Source: Archilochus colubris
Taxonomy: Eukaryota > Chordata > Aves > Apodiformes > Trochilidae
NCBI GenBank assembly: GCA_023079485.1
Contig: CM041084.1
Coordinates: 118,714,467-118,778,466 of the forward strand
Length of the DNA: 64,000 bases
Reading direction: 5' to 3'
Shown: in pieces, positions 10,453-23,599 of the stretch
Position numbering within the stretch: the stretch's first letter is position 1
Layout: every line of letters begins with the position of its first letter
Made by a program: the position numbers and the translations under genes
Notes under the pieces: generated by a model
Told to the model about the DNA's origin: nothing
Seen by the model: the letters and a program-made list of their open reading frames with translations, nothing else
Database searches by the model: none

Positions 10453-13400
10453 GGTTGGAGTGCCCGGTCCATCTCCCTTGGGTGCTTCTGACCCAGCAAG
10501 AGGCCTTGCTTAGGAAGAGCCGAAGTGGGAGACACACACACAAATATGTAATTTTAAAGCTATAACATTATTCTAGAAGCAGAGTTCTCACAAGATCATA
10601 TTTTTCATGGAATGCTAAATACACATAAAGTCAAGCTGTGAAACAATTTCAATTTATACTGGCAACTTGCTTGCCAGATATTTTTTTTAATTGTTTAAAA
10701 ATTAATATGTTAAAGCTACCCAGTGGAATCAACTTTATTTCTATCTGAAAAGTGGGTTGAAACAGTTCAGCAAAGAAACATGCTAGCAATTTAGGACAGG
10801 AAATAAATAATATTTTTAAGGTGAAAACATTCGGGAAACTTAAGGTCTAAAAGATTAATAAAATTACTATCTACAAGAATCAAGAAGATTAAATAGCTTT
10901 GATCTTAGAATTTTATGGGATCTTTGTTATCAGAGAGTCGCAGGAATCTCTACTTTCCCTGGTTTTATTGATTTATCACCAACAAAGAGACTCAAGAGTG
11001 AATGCAGCAGCCAATTCCTTCATTGTGAGTTCTTTGAGTGATACATCCATTTTCTGCTTTTTTTATGTGTCAAATACACTACAAAAGGTGAGGGGCTCAG
11101 AGATTATTATTATAATTATCTATTAGATACGTGTCATTTAATAAAGAATATGAAATACATACAAGAAAAATGGTGAGCTATATGCAACTGAAATAATTAG
11201 CTCAGGAAAGACATGAGAGATGCTTTACAAACAAAGTTCACTTTCAACCTGTGGGGTTCTGTACAGCATTTCTAATGAGTAATAATTATGCATGTGCTCT
11301 AGGAAGCCTTTCTACACCTATTATAAATTTAGATTAAATGTCAGGCATTAAGTATTAGTTTACATGGGCTTTTAAAGTAGTTTGTAAAATATCTGCAGTC
11401 TATAAAAGTTTGTGGCCTGACAACAAATAACTGTACTGCTTTTGCTAATTATAATTAATACAAGTCACATGTAAAGGTTTCCAGACTTACACAGAGCAAT
11501 CACCAGTCATTTCCCTCTAGTTGAAATAATTTTTTGTTTTAATCAGTTTTTAAAATTTTATTCAGGTTTTTTTAACAAACCAGATATATTTGAAATTATA
11601 ACAACCATTCAAGCCTCAGTTTCCCCCAGGCTAGTAAAAGCATTCAAGAAAGAAACACCACCAGCAGCATTTTCAGCAGGGGAAATATTCTCTATCCCAG
11701 AGAGGAAGAAAATATACCCAAATAGGATGGGTTAGCAAAAGCATGGTTTTAGGGGAGTCATCCTGGCTATGGAAAGCTAACACTTCAACTGGGAAACTCA
11801 AAGGCCAAAGTCACAGCACTTCCCAGTGCCAGGGGACCCGAGCACTAGGTGAGGATGGGAGGAGGCATCGTGCTCTGTGAGAAACACCAAATTGCCTCTG
11901 GACCCATCCTGCATTTGGAAGCAGAGCAGCTGCTCTCCTGTGGCACAAAGCCACAGCTCCTGTGTTTCTCTGTGCGTAGCACTTCCAGTGTTGAAGCTGG
12001 AACAGGCACCATGGGTCAACTGAATGTGTGTAACAGTGGCCTTCTCCACATCTTCATCAATAAAGCTGAGGATGCTGCTTTCTTCCTGACCTGCCATACA
12101 GTGAGAAAACTTTCCTCTCTCAAGGACAACCAAAATTTCCTTTGGTAAGTCACAACATGCACAGAGTCCAAGCAGCACCTTACTTGTGCCACCTTTACCA
12201 TATTCCATAGTCCATATTCTTCAACTACAAATACATCTCATCATGCAGTAAGGGTACCCACCAGCAGTAGGTGAGAGCCTCACTAGTTGGTAGGTGGAAG
12301 TCTAATTTCTTAATTTGGATTCTTCTGTGAGAATGGAGAAAAGAAAGTCCTTTTTTTTTTTTTTTCCCCCACTTTTAATCTCTGTTAAAATTCCAAGTAA
12401 AAGTGGATGAATGGACTAAGAAAATCATCAGGCTCTATCAGTGAACTATCAAAGCCATCAGTGTGAGGTCCAGTGGGAAATTTAAATGCTCCAGATCAAT
12501 TTAAGCATCTACAGCCATTTACAGTTATTTCTTTGTTTATACTTCAAACACCCTAATGAATGACAGTAAGCATCCAGCTGCACCTTAAGTCACCTAAATA
12601 CTTTTGGAAGTCAGATCCATGGTGACCAGAAATACCAACAATTTGCTAGCTGAACATTAATTTTAAAACATAAATTATCCTGTATTCACCTCTCAATGAT
12701 GCAGGTTTCCTTTAGGTTTCTGTGCTAAACCCTCAAGCTCTTGACTCTTGGGGAACCATCCCCAAGATGCCTGGATCCCTGCAGGGCCCTTCCCACTCCA
12801 AGTGGTTCAAGGGAGGAGGCACTGGAGAGGACCTCTCTTCTCTAGCCAGCAGTCACTGTTTATGAAACCAAAACCTCACCAATAAATCTTTGCCAAATTT
12901 GGACAATTGGTGTGAATATTACAGGGGAGGAGAAGGAAATTATTGTAAGAGCATTTATAGGGCTCTCAGTTCCTTAGAGAACAATGCAAAAAAAAATTTT
13001 AAAATGCTGGTTGATTCAACTTTGTCACATCTCTTGCTTGACAGATGACATTCTTTCCCTCTGATTTCTGCCAGACTGCATTTTAATGAAAAATAATTCA
13101 ATGGCTCATTATTTTTAACAAAATAAAAACAGAAAACTTAAGGATTGGGGACCTTGATAAATACACTCTGCTTGCACAACTACATAAAGATGCATTATGT
13201 CTCTTTGTCAGCAAAACCCACACCCAGTTTAGTCAAATATGAGTTTTTAGTTTTAGTTGTTCATGTCTCCAAGCTGTATGCACCAATGAGGATTGATTTT
13301 ATATACACATATGAAAAGACCAAAACACACAGGTGCAAAATACAATCAGAATAACTTAAGCCCTTAAAGCAACTCATCCTCTAGCAACAGTAACACTTCT

Positions 13401-14974
13401 TACTATTATCCTAATATTCTTGCAATCTTTTTCACCATCATACTCAATATAAAGCTGTAATTATGATTATCTGTTACTGGCTATATTAATACATTAGTGT
13501 GAAAAACATAAAAAACAATAGTTGTTATCCATATAACATTTTTCAGGTTTTTATAAAAGATGAATTATTGTTTCTTTTAGCAAAGAAAGTTATAACTGAG
13601 CTATAATGAATAGTATTTCATAATAAAGGAGAAAATAAAGACTGTACTACCCATATTCAGAACATAATGTTTCACATCCCATTGAGCACTGTATAACCTA
13701 AAAGCTAAAAACCAAAATTGTATTCACATCAAACCATGTAATCTACTTCAATATCCAGATGATAAAGAACACAAGTTGTTCTCTTTATTTTCAAGAGAAA
13801 ATAAAATTCAGAAATATCAGGAATTAGGCCAGTGGCCTTAAGTGGCAATAGGTGACTCACTATGGAAACAGCATAGGAAGGACAAGAGAAACAACTTCAA
13901 ATTGAAAAAGCTTTTTAAAGCATATGAAGCACCCAGCTGTGGCCTCCTTGATTTGTAAGGGCTTTACACACAATTTCCATTCTTATAAATAAAAAGAGCT
14001 TTCTCCTAACTCACTCCAGTAGAAGAGGAGCTGCAAAAATGCAGACCTACCTCACAGGGTGCGAGTTCACCCCTGTGATTTTTCTTGGCAGCCTGGCATG
14101 GCAGGGGACCTGGGAGGACTGGGGTTGGGCTGGGGGTGTTTACTGCCTGCTCTGCCCACACACCCACCCTCTGCCTGGGGCTTCCCTGGGGTATGGGCAG
14201 GAGCTGTCCCCCAGGTCACCCAAGAGCTACCCCTGCAGGTACCTCTGCCATGGAGCCATGAGGCAGCTCACTGTCACACCATCAAATCTCGGCAAACCTT
14301 GCTTGGTCTATCCACAGAAGTCTTTCTTGACCTGTAGCACAGGACTTGATGGCCAATTCACATTTTTCTTTCCCTGGCCATGCAGTAGGATTAGCACTCT
14401 GAGGCAGAGTGAGAAGAGATGCCGTGTCACAAGCAGATTTTTTAAAAAAAAAAGAGGCTAGAGAGCATGAAAATGTCCAGATATTTGAGAAACCATTATG
14501 ATATATCAGATTAAACAGTCAAAGATAGTAAGAGTGAAAATGAAAGGAAGGGAAAAACTCAAACCTCTTTCTTAATACAATTTAACCTCCTAAATCTCTT
14601 CCTCTCTCTAAATCTAGAAGGAAAAGCTATTTTGTGCAACTATATTTATGGATTCTATAATTAAGTAATTGCAGAAACGGGAAAAATAACTTGACATTTT
14701 TCTAAATACACATGAGGCAGGAGGCCCTCAGTTTCCAGCTGACTTGAAGAAACTGTTTCTATGACCTTAGAAGACTTGATAATTCTCCTGCCAGGAGGCT
14801 GTCTCTTACCTTGCCCACAGTAGATGGACTCATAGTGCTAGAACAGAGCCATAAACAAGTAAGAGTTACTTACTTTCACCTTTCTCTTCCTACTCTTATG
14901 ATACTTTGGTTTACATGGGAAGATGCAGCTAATGAAGAAAATTAGAAATTAAACATCAGGCCTGGAATAAGTAA
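10453..14974. other. AT-rich unannotated stretch
   Basis: Starts with about 60 bases of GC-richer DNA at the CR1 5' junction (see findings), then an (AC)n run near 10535. The rest is AT-rich with a 15-base T run at 12351-12365. Around 11.2-11.5 and 13.0-13.8 kb the sequence is rich in AATTA and TAATTA motifs, of the kind seen in non-coding enhancers, but conservation cannot be judged here. A GC-richer patch at 14.05-14.42 kb gives two overlapping plus-strand frames (140 and 92 codons) with no recognised motif. Confidence 0.4.
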
Positions 14975-15431
14975 TCCAAAGGAGGGCAGCCAGGCTGGTG
15001 AAGGGACTCGAGCACAGGCACTATGAGGAGAGGCTGAGAGAGCTGGGGCTGTTCAGCCTGAAGAAGAGGAGGCTCAGGGGAGACCTCATTGCTGTCTACA
15101 ACTACCTGAAAGGAGGCTGTAGCGAGGTGGGAACTGGACTCTTTTCACAGACGACCTTCAACAAGACAAGAGGACACAGTCTTAAGTTGTGCCAGGGGAG
15201 GTTTAGGTTAGATATTAGAAAGAATTTCTTCACGGAGAGGGTGATTAGGCTATGGAATGGACTGCCCGGTGAGGTGGTAGATTCTCCATCCCTGGAGACA
15301 TTTAAAAAAAGACTGGATGTGGCACTCAGTGCCATGGTCTAGCAAATGCTCCGGTGGGTCAAGGGTTGGACTAGGTGATCTCTGAGGTCCCTTCCAACCC
15401 GGCTAATTCTATGGTTCTATGATTCTATGAT
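14975..15431 (+). mobile_element. CR1 LINE, 5'-truncated, forward orientation
   Basis: Reads forward from the ORF2 end ([53 protein letters not shown]) through the 3' UTR (GATCTCTGAGGTCCCTTCCA) to a short octamer tail (TCTATGGTTCTATGATTCTA). It is shorter at the 5' end than the 63.4 kb copy and belongs to the same young group by eye. No target duplication is obvious, as usual for CR1. Confidence 0.95.
14998..15342 (+). pseudogene. CR1 ORF2 C-terminal remnant
   Basis: A 114-codon open frame inside the CR1 copy covering only the extreme C-terminus of ORF2, after the polymerase palm. The ATG at 14998 is an internal codon (the relatives read VKGLEH), not a real start. There is no catalytic motif and no independent function is expected. 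Confidence 0.85.
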
Positions 15432-16192
15432 ACAGCTACAGGGAAGCTTAATTTTGATTTAGATGGGTTGTAAACACTCTCTGACAAATTCTACAATTCT
15501 GAAGTTTGCTGAACCATTCATAAAGACTAATCTATGAATTTTAAAATTTTGCTGAAAGATGCTGATGCTTGTAGTTCACCTTACACTGATGTCCATGATA
15601 GAATAAGATGTTTGCAAGACAAAGATCTACAGAGGAGGGTAGAAACATACCCACACCATCTTTTAGAAGATATCCCAGCTACCTCTCTGAGCTGCAGTCC
15701 TCAATTAGGGGCACTTCTATACTTAATTGCCTTCTGCCTCTGATATTCTGGTGCAGACAGATACCTGCCCCATAACTACTCTGTGATCCTCTCTCATTAT
15801 GGTTCAAGCTTAAACAGCTTTTGGCAGAGAACAAGCAGCTCTAATCTGGAAATTGTTTCATGGGGACTTTCCACACACCACATTCTCCTTTCAAAGACCT
15901 TCTCACGGCACTGAATGGATGATTTATCTTCTTACAACCATATTTTTATTTTAAAAGGCTATGGGAATTGTGAGACTTCAAACATAGCAACTGTCCAGTG
16001 CTGCTGTTCATACTGCATTTTGTTACAGCAAGTGTAACCATAAAAGCGTTTTGCTACTGAAAGTGAATGTCAACTAGTCTTCTCTTTGCAATTTAAATGT
16101 AATACAATGTTCTTTAGAGCCACAGAAAAATAAAGGGGGGGGGAAGCCTAGTAATGTATTCTAATAATTGAAGAAAACTCTGCCTTTGTGAT
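15432..16192. other. Unannotated stretch
   Basis: AT-rich sequence between the CR1 copy and the first CpG-rich block, with a run of nine or ten G residues at about 16134-16143. No feature recognised. Confidence 0.4.
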
Positions 16193-16220
16193 AAAAACAA
16201 AAACAAAAACAAAAACAAAA
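16193..16220. repeat. (AAAAAC)n microsatellite
   Basis: Four clear AAAAAC units plus a partial unit directly upstream of the CpG-rich block. Confidence 0.85.
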
Positions 16221-16329
16221 CCGCAGCTGCCTCTTTAATTACAGCAGAAAAAAGTAAGCTTTGCCTCCATCAACACCGACAAAAACAATCTCGTAACTAG
16301 CCATATCTAGCAATCCTTCCGAAGGACTT

Positions 16330-17500
16330 AGATGACGGCAGGGAAAAAAAGCCGCCCCCGAAGGCGAGTTGAGAGGAGGGACACCTGTGGGTGTACCCCC
16401 CATCCCCCCCACACCTCCGCCTCCCTGCCGCCCAGGAAGGTGCTGGGATGCGCGCAGAGGGGAGGGGTGGGTAAAGGCGAGCATCCTTCCTTCTCTCCTG
16501 CCTTCTCCTGACCCCCTGGAGGCAGGCAGTCAGCAGGCTCCCGGCGGGACCGTGCCCGAGGCACCGGGCAGCGCGGGGCAGGATGCGGTGGGATCGTGGC
16601 CGGTGCCCCCGGCATCGGCCGCCTGTCCCCGTCTGTCGGAAAAGGAGGAGCTGCCCGCTCCTCGCTGGGGGCCTGGACACCTCCTCTAACACTTGCCGTG
16701 CTTACAGCCGGCAGGCCCCAGGAGAAGAGGTGACGGCAAAGTGGCTCATAGAAGCACGCACAGGTTTTTACCCACTGCCACAAACCTTCGCATCCCGCGC
16801 AGCCGGCGTTACGAGGTCCCCGCGGACGCGCCGCATCGCCCGGTGAGACCCCCCCAACCCACACCCCAGCCGAATTAATCTCTGCCGCCCCTTTTCGCTT
16901 CCTTCCCACCCCCCGGAGCTCCGCAGCACTCGCCCCTTCCTCCTCCCCCTAAGATCAGCACCGCTGCGCGCCCGCGTAGCCACCCTCGGCTGCGCAACGC
17001 CCGGGGCTGCGCCGAAGCGTCCCGCCCGCCCCCCTCCGCCCACACGTGTCCGGTTCCCCGCGCCGCGCCGGTTCCGGGGGGCGGGCAGCCTTGGCTTGGC
17101 TCCGCTCCGCACCGCTCCGCACGGCTCAGCGCACTTACTCCGCGGGGCCTCTGGGGCGGCGGCGCGGGCCCGGCGGCTCCCCAGGAGCGGCGCCCGGCGG
17201 TAAATTGCGAGGGGCGCGGAGCCGCGCTGAGCGGGGAGGGGTTTCGGGGAGGCGGCGGCGAGGAAACTTCCCCGGAGCGGCTCGACCGACAGACCGACCG
17301 CCTCCGCCTCCTCCTCCTCCTCCTGCCGCCGCCACCACCACCGCCTCGCCCGGCGGCAGTACCGCGCCTGCCCGGCCCCGCTGCCCCCACGATCGGCTCG
17401 CCGGGACACACCGAGAGTACCGCCGGCCTCCCCTCCACCCCCACCTCTTCTCCGCCTTTTCCCCCTTTTTTTTTTAAATTATTATTTTTAAGAAGGAAGG
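16330..17500. promoter_or_regulatory. CpG island, probable promoter region
   Basis: A sharp shift to GC-rich DNA with dense CG dinucleotides in the core (16.8-17.4 kb), including CGCGCCGCGCC-type stretches and runs of GCC/CTC triplets at 17297-17345. It is flanked on both sides by AT-rich DNA. Frames of up to 246 codons are open on both strands, but they translate to G/R/P/A-rich low-complexity peptide and are explained by GC content. A GTAAGT donor on the minus strand at 17138-17133 would fit a minus-strand non-coding first exon. Vertebrate CpG islands usually mark promoters. Which transcript this one serves is unknown. Confidence 0.7.
17297..17345. repeat. (CTC)/(GCC) trinucleotide-rich tract
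   Basis: Imperfect CTC, GCC and ACC triplets inside the CpG island, as often found in 5' UTRs. They give Pro-rich or Arg/Gly-rich peptides in the various frames, none recognised. Confidence 0.75.
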
Positions 17501-20500
17501 TATTAGAGAGGGAAAGGATGGGCCCTGAGGGCTGCCGGCTTCCTGCAGGGCTGCCGGCTTCCTGTAGGGCTGCAGGGTCGTAAGGGATGGCTGCAGGTTT
17601 TATTACCCCCCCCACCCCCCAAAGCCGTCTGGCAGCATCTCCGTCTTGACAGCGCGGGGGCTGCGGGACGGGCAGTCAGGAAGGTACCTGCAGCATCCCC
17701 GGGCCACGGAGCGTTATCTGACACCACGCTTCACCGCACTGGGAAATCCAGCGCTGCCCTTGATGGAGAAGGCAGAGAATGAGTCAAGGTATAGAGAACA
17801 GCATAGAAACACTGCTCTGGGACAAGCTGGGCTACGTGTACAGCAGGTGACCCCATGGACCTCGGATTATCAAAAAAAAAAAAAAAATCAGACCTTGTGC
17901 ACATCATCCCCTCCTCGTTACCTAGGAAGAGAGAAATAATGGCTTTGATTCCTTGTGTCTTACACCTCAGGTATGAAGTCGGTGTGAAACAGTGCTAGAG
18001 CATTCTCTTTGCTTGTCCATCCTGGAAGTATGAATTTAGACCCTGCATGAAGCATGGAGCATGAAGCACTGGCATCTGAGTCTAATGTATATTATTGTCC
18101 CACTGAATCTGGCAGGCTGGTCCCCAAGAAAGGAGCAAACCTGCTCATTTTTCTTTTATCTGTACTACAAAGATTAACACCACAGTGCAGACCTCCACCT
18201 GTCAATTGTCCTTAAACCAGAAGATGCGTTCCCCTGGGCAGGCAAAATAAAAACCCAAAAAGCGACCACTGCTTCAAGCTCTCCTATTTATTTCAGACCC
18301 TTCTTTATCTTCAGTATGTACTTTTCTGCTCCTTTTCCAGCTCTTCACAGGATGCCAATTTCAGAAAGAGCAAAACATCTCTGCCTTTAGAGAAATGAAA
18401 AATATGTTCCCACAAGCATTTGTGATCTTCCTTAACTATAGATACAAAACCAATGCAGTGTATATCACTAGAATAACAAAATATTTGTCCTGGAGGACAC
18501 AAATAACTTAAAAATAATTATTTTTAGCACTTTTAAGGGGAGTTGCCCCACTTTTTTTCTTTTCCACTGTAACTGTCCTGTAAAATAAAGGTTGAGAGTT
18601 AAATCATATGTCAAGCATGGGGCCATTCACATACTGACAAACTGAGATGTAGTCCACATTCTTCTGAAGCCAAATGAAGCCATTAGGCCATATTTGACTT
18701 ACCAAATATGGGCTATTTCTGTTGTTTTAAAATTTTCATTATTTCTAGATCAACATAATTTTAAGATGTTAAACAAAGCTTACTCTATTTCCCATTAAAT
18801 TCAGTAGCCAAACCCACCTTGACCCACGATGATGGGAAATAATGGCTGATACTATCTCAGTTGAGCCTCTTTAGACTGCAGGGAAGCAGATTAAATTATC
18901 CTAACATATCGGAGGGGAAAATGTGACCTGTGTGTTTTAAAAATTGTGGTCTGCAGATTGTAAGAAAGACTCAAGAGGTAAAGCCACAAGTCCATTTGCT
19001 CCCTTCTAGTGGAGCATGAAATGGAGAAGAGCACACGTGGATCCAGAAGAGCCTCTGGAAGCAGAGAGGAAAACAGGATCTCTGCATTATACTTTCTTCT
19101 GGACTCATGGAATAGGCATGTGCAGCCTAAATTCCATGCTGTACAGATCAATTTCTTCAGAAATTTATGATCTTTCACTAGCAGGTGCTTGAATATTCAC
19201 TTTATGAAGCTTTTCTTCAGAGTCAGGTGTAGGGCTATGACCAAAATCTGGCCTTTTTCACTTAGAAATATTGACTGGTAAAAATTCAATTATTTTACAT
19301 TTCCTAAGTGTATATAATTTTGAGCAAGTACTACAGTATTCAAAAAACACACACATATCAAAAATATTTAATAGCTCTCTACCAGAGCATTTCTAGGACC
19401 CCAGTGATCTTATTTTTCTGTGGGATACCACAGAACAGATATGAGCTCCAACTCCAGCATGGGAATAAATGTTTCACAGACGTGTCAAAATGCCCCAAAG
19501 GAGGACAGTGCTCTCATGACAGCCATGAGCCTACTTAGAGTAGATGTCTTTCTTATAGGAAGCCCTGGACACTATGGTGATGATTTGCTTTGTCTTAGAT
19601 TTGACTTTGTGGTGTTTTTGTTGGCTTTCCCCTTAAGCAGGGTTTTCAAGCTGTTGATGTTGTGAGAAGAATCAGGAGAAGCCTGTATAATACTTAGGCA
19701 CCAGTAAAAAAAATCAACATAATTACCGTTCACAATAGGTGTATGGTAAACAAATAGATCAAAATGTTTAAAATAGCACTCAGATTGCCATCATGCTTCG
19801 TGGAGTCCAGTTTCAGGTGCTGACAAGCATCTGCTGTTGCCACTGGAGTAAAAGCAAGTTGTGAAAGCTCCCTCCCACACCAAGTGCTGCCATAATCCCC
19901 TTATCTGCAGTAGAAACCTCTGATATGTTAAGTGGTTTATACCACCTATAGTGTTATCTAAAACCAATTGGGGTATTCCTTATATAGCTAACGAATTTCA
20001 ATAGGAATAGTAAGAAAGGACTGACAACTCAGAACCCTGAAGTTTGGAAGACTTTGAGAACTGGCAGTAGCTCCCAGGAAACAGTATATTTTCTGTTACT
20101 TTTTCACTCCTCAAAACAAGTACCTCACCAGATCTCAGAGTTCCTGGCAGGTATGATGAACAGCAAATCCTAATGAAGGTTATGGTTTGGCCAGAAGTGT
20201 TAGGACTTAGCACTCTGTACAAATTCTTGTCTAAAATACCAGTATCAGGAGCCAATTTCTTGAACATAATTTATTCCAGACACTAGCTGGAATAAACAGC
20301 ATTCTGTAACCTCCTCAGATATTTTGCCAGTAGGGAGCTGTCTAAGTTAGTGATCCAAATACAAAATTCATCACTCAATAATACAATGTGGTTTTACAGA
20401 CTCGAGGATCTGAGTTCATTACCAGAGATGTTATTGTGCCCTATCTGTATGTTTTTTTTCTTTCAGTGTCACATCTTCTGTAGCATGCTGCTTGCCTTGC

Positions 20501-20507
20501 CCTAACA
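17501..20507. other. Unannotated stretch downstream of CpG island
   Basis: Begins with a transition zone to about 17.85 kb with scattered CG, including a near-tandem CTGCCGGCTTCCTG repeat at 17.53-17.57 kb and a 16-base A run near 17871-17887. It then becomes AT-rich. No coding exon is recognised. Confidence 0.4.
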
Positions 20508-20563
20508 AGAAAAAAAATACAAAAAAAACCCAACAAAAAAAACCCCCAAAAACCCAAAAACAC
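20508..20563. repeat. A/C-rich low-complexity tract
   Basis: Runs of A broken by C clusters (AAAACCC-type units) on the plus strand. It is a smaller version of the tract at 26.9-27.2 kb. Confidence 0.7.
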
Positions 20564-22530
20564 AGCCTAGCAATTGATCTGCACTGTGGTTTCTAGAAGC
20601 AACTCAAACATACATTCAGTTTCTAAAACAGTCATTGTTTTAATTAAGTGAAGTTTCATATTAGAAAGGGAGTATGAAACAGGACCTCTTCAGTCAGCAA
20701 ATGTCCTCTTGTTTGCCTCAGAGCCTTTCTGGTTTTCTTCAGTAATAGAAAGGCATTTTTGATGCTGGTTCCTCTGGTCCCCTGCATGATGTATGCAGCT
20801 GTGGCAGACGGGCTGGGTGTTGCTCTGGCACAGGCATTATGAACAAAAGTGCTGTCAGGAGCATAAATCTCACTCAGTCATGCAAAGAAGGGCAAATAAA
20901 ACAGCTTTTCAGTTCTAGTCAGATGATGTCCTTAGCTACACCTAGGTATAATTAAAAGCAAAAATTTTGTTACTAGGAAAAAATTTAGAAAAAAAATGTT
21001 AGAAGAGTCTCTCCATTAACAGTTTCCAATGGAACATGGAAACATTTCTGAAGCAGATGCTACTGAGATCTAGTACAACTTGGCATCTATAATGCCATGT
21101 TGGTGAGCCATGTGTGGCAACAGAGCTTCACATATTCCTTTGGAGGATCCCACGAGAAGGCAAGTAACACATAGTGCACTCAAAAGTGAATTTGTTTGTT
21201 CTAACTCTTGGTTGTCTTTTTTATTTCTTTTACTCCCCAAGAGGAACCATTTTAATCTATAGTGCTTATGTTTTCAATACCTCCAATGCTTGTTGTTATG
21301 CTCTATATAATTTGCTGATTTAGAAAATATCTCTCCCTCTGTAATGCTGCTCATCTTTTTCCCCATTACTCTGTTAGTTTGTCAATATTTTTTCGATAGG
21401 GAATTGTCTGAAACTGATCAAGATGGACAGAGGTAGGAAAAGCAGCAACTTAACACCATCTGGAGCAGCTGAAAGCTCGTCTTCAAGATCTGTAATCTGG
21501 TAATTGTGTCACTGCAGACAGAAACTTCCCACAGCTTCCCAGGTCAGTGGCAGAAGTCTCTCTGACTTCCATTGTATCTTGAGAAGGTTTTTTTCTGTAT
21601 CTGTAAATTCAACTCTAAAGTTAAGATCCAACAAAGTAAACATTTCTGCTTATAATTCTAATAAAACTACATACAGAGCTATTTTATGAATACATGGATT
21701 TATAGAAGTTTCTTCTAAAGCCAGATTATAAAGTAGATTATCAATTAAATCCTATTTTATATTTTAAACTGATAGTTGGTTTTTTTTTCTTTGTTCATTA
21801 AGATCTTCAAACTGAATACTCCAGGTGAAATGGAGTAATATCCTTAGATTTGGTATCTCTACAATCCCAAATTAGGTTGTTCAGCAGTAAAGGCCTGAAA
21901 TCAGAACCCTGTCTACATAACACAGCTATTAAGGGGAGACTGAACCACTCAGTCTACTCAGAGTGACAATCCACTTGTTTAAGGTCATATTCTGCAAACA
22001 TGGACTTGTGTATCAGTTTTGCATGAGACCACTTGTGGAAGCAGATAAGCACAGAGTCACTATTGCAAAATTGGAACAGCAGCTCATCAGACAAAGGAGT
22101 TTAATTAAAACTGGCTTATTTTGGGGATCTCAGAAAGCTTGTGTATATTTAACGTTCCTCATTTTCCTTAAAACATTTTGGCTCAGTTTAACCCCTAACA
22201 GTCCAAGAAGCTGGTCCATGTAATGTAATGATTTTGTTGACAGTGGAAATCTCTCTTATCTGTCATTACTATATCCTCATTAAGATCATAAAATAAAATA
22301 TTTGGTATATTCCAGACAGGCCTTTGAAGAAAATATAACTCACAAGGCAAATATTTATTGTAATCCTGAGAAAATATTAGTATTCCTTTAATTAGCAAAA
22401 GGTTATAAAGGCATTGCAACAAAAGTCTGAGATGTTACTCGGGGAAAAACCCATCCTTAGATACCTGTGGGAAAACGCTTGGATTTAAGATTACCTGATC
22501 CGAGTTTGTTCAGGCCTTTTCTGAGAACGC
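20564..22530. other. AT-rich unannotated stretch
   Basis: No feature is recognised. Short frames with no motif occur on both strands. The DNA is AT-rich up to about 22.45 kb, where CG dinucleotides reappear. Confidence 0.4.
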
Positions 22531-23480
22531 GCCTGGAAATATTCCAGAGGGCGATTTTTTGTGTTTGTTAGGAACAAACCAGGGACGAGGAAAAAGCAGT
22601 GTCCTCCGGCCGCAGCTGCCCCGGCCGAAACACGCTCACTGTCCGCCTCTCTCCGCAGCCGCGCAGCAGCTTCCGAGGGCCCTAGACTGCGCGGAGCCGC
22701 ACCAGGGATGCCGATCTCAGCCCGCTCCCCTGTGTTTCGAACAGTTTCCTCCGTGACTGCTTTGATGGGACTTCCCAGGCTGGAGGTCCCACGGGGGACG
22801 CGAGGCAAGGGTGATGCTCCCGCTGACGTGGTTGGGAGCCACACCGGCGTTCCGCCGCCTCGACCCCCCCACCACCACCCCGCAGAGAGATTTTGGGCAA
22901 GCGGGTGGGAAGACACCGGGATGCAAACCCAGATTTAGGCGTGAAATCACCCTATTTAGCATCCCCTAGGGTTACCCCGTTGTGTCGCAGAAGGGGACGC
23001 CCTGCAACACCTGGGGAGTGGGTGCTCCTTCGACAGCTCAGTTCAGTCGAGTGGTTTCCAGCTGTCAAGAGAGCAAATTGGGAGATCAAATGGAGGAAGA
23101 GAGAGGAACAAAACCCACAACCTGCTCTGCTGAACATCGATTCACCGCTCCTGCTTAATAACGTCCTGAACACGACGAGCTAACGCCTCTCTGATCCCTT
23201 TGGCTGCTTTTCAGGGTTTGAGCACAGCCATTGCCAATAGTCGCGTACAGGCTTTGGAAATTATGAAAATCTTCTTCGCAGGCATTAGTCGGTATTTTAA
23301 TAGGTCTCATTCTGGCTCGTTTGCTAAAACATGTAAGCGAGCCAAAAATACAACGCTCTTTCGGGCTGTCTACAACCTTAGGACCCTCCTCCGAGAGGGA
23401 TTTCAATGTGAGGCCAAGCGCGAAGAGCTGAACGAGTGCATGTGTTCAAAATTACGGTTTTCGACAGAAATTTAGATCTA
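22531..23480. promoter_or_regulatory. CpG-rich segment with possible exon
   Basis: CG-dense from about 22.54 to 23.03 kb (CCGGCCG, GCCGCGCAGC), then moderate CG to 23.48 kb. From 23200 to 23475 a plus-strand frame of 91 codons is open. It follows a pyrimidine-rich CTGCTTTTCAG acceptor-like site at about 23214, and a GTAAGC donor-like site occurs at about 23331. The encoded peptide (beginning GLSTAIANSRVQALEIMKIF) matches no family I recognise. The segment could equally be a conserved regulatory element. Confidence 0.45.
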
Positions 23481-23599
23481 CCGGGTTAAATGCGAAGTGG
23501 GACAGCAGTGGGGGTGGGGAGGTTCAGTGTGCAGGAAACATCACTGGGAAACCTGGAATGTAACAGCCAGGATCAAAAGTTAATGGCCTATTTGATGTG

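Noticed and set aside
14039..14461. 140-codon plus-strand frame as an exon
   Set aside because: Composition is locally GC-rich, a second frame is open over the same bases, and the 3' end runs into an A tract; no family match.
16875..17615. 246-codon minus-strand frame and companions (213 and 193 codons) in the CpG island
   Set aside because: Open in several frames on both strands at once. The peptides are Gly/Arg/Pro/Ala low-complexity, explained by high GC and scarcity of stop codons.
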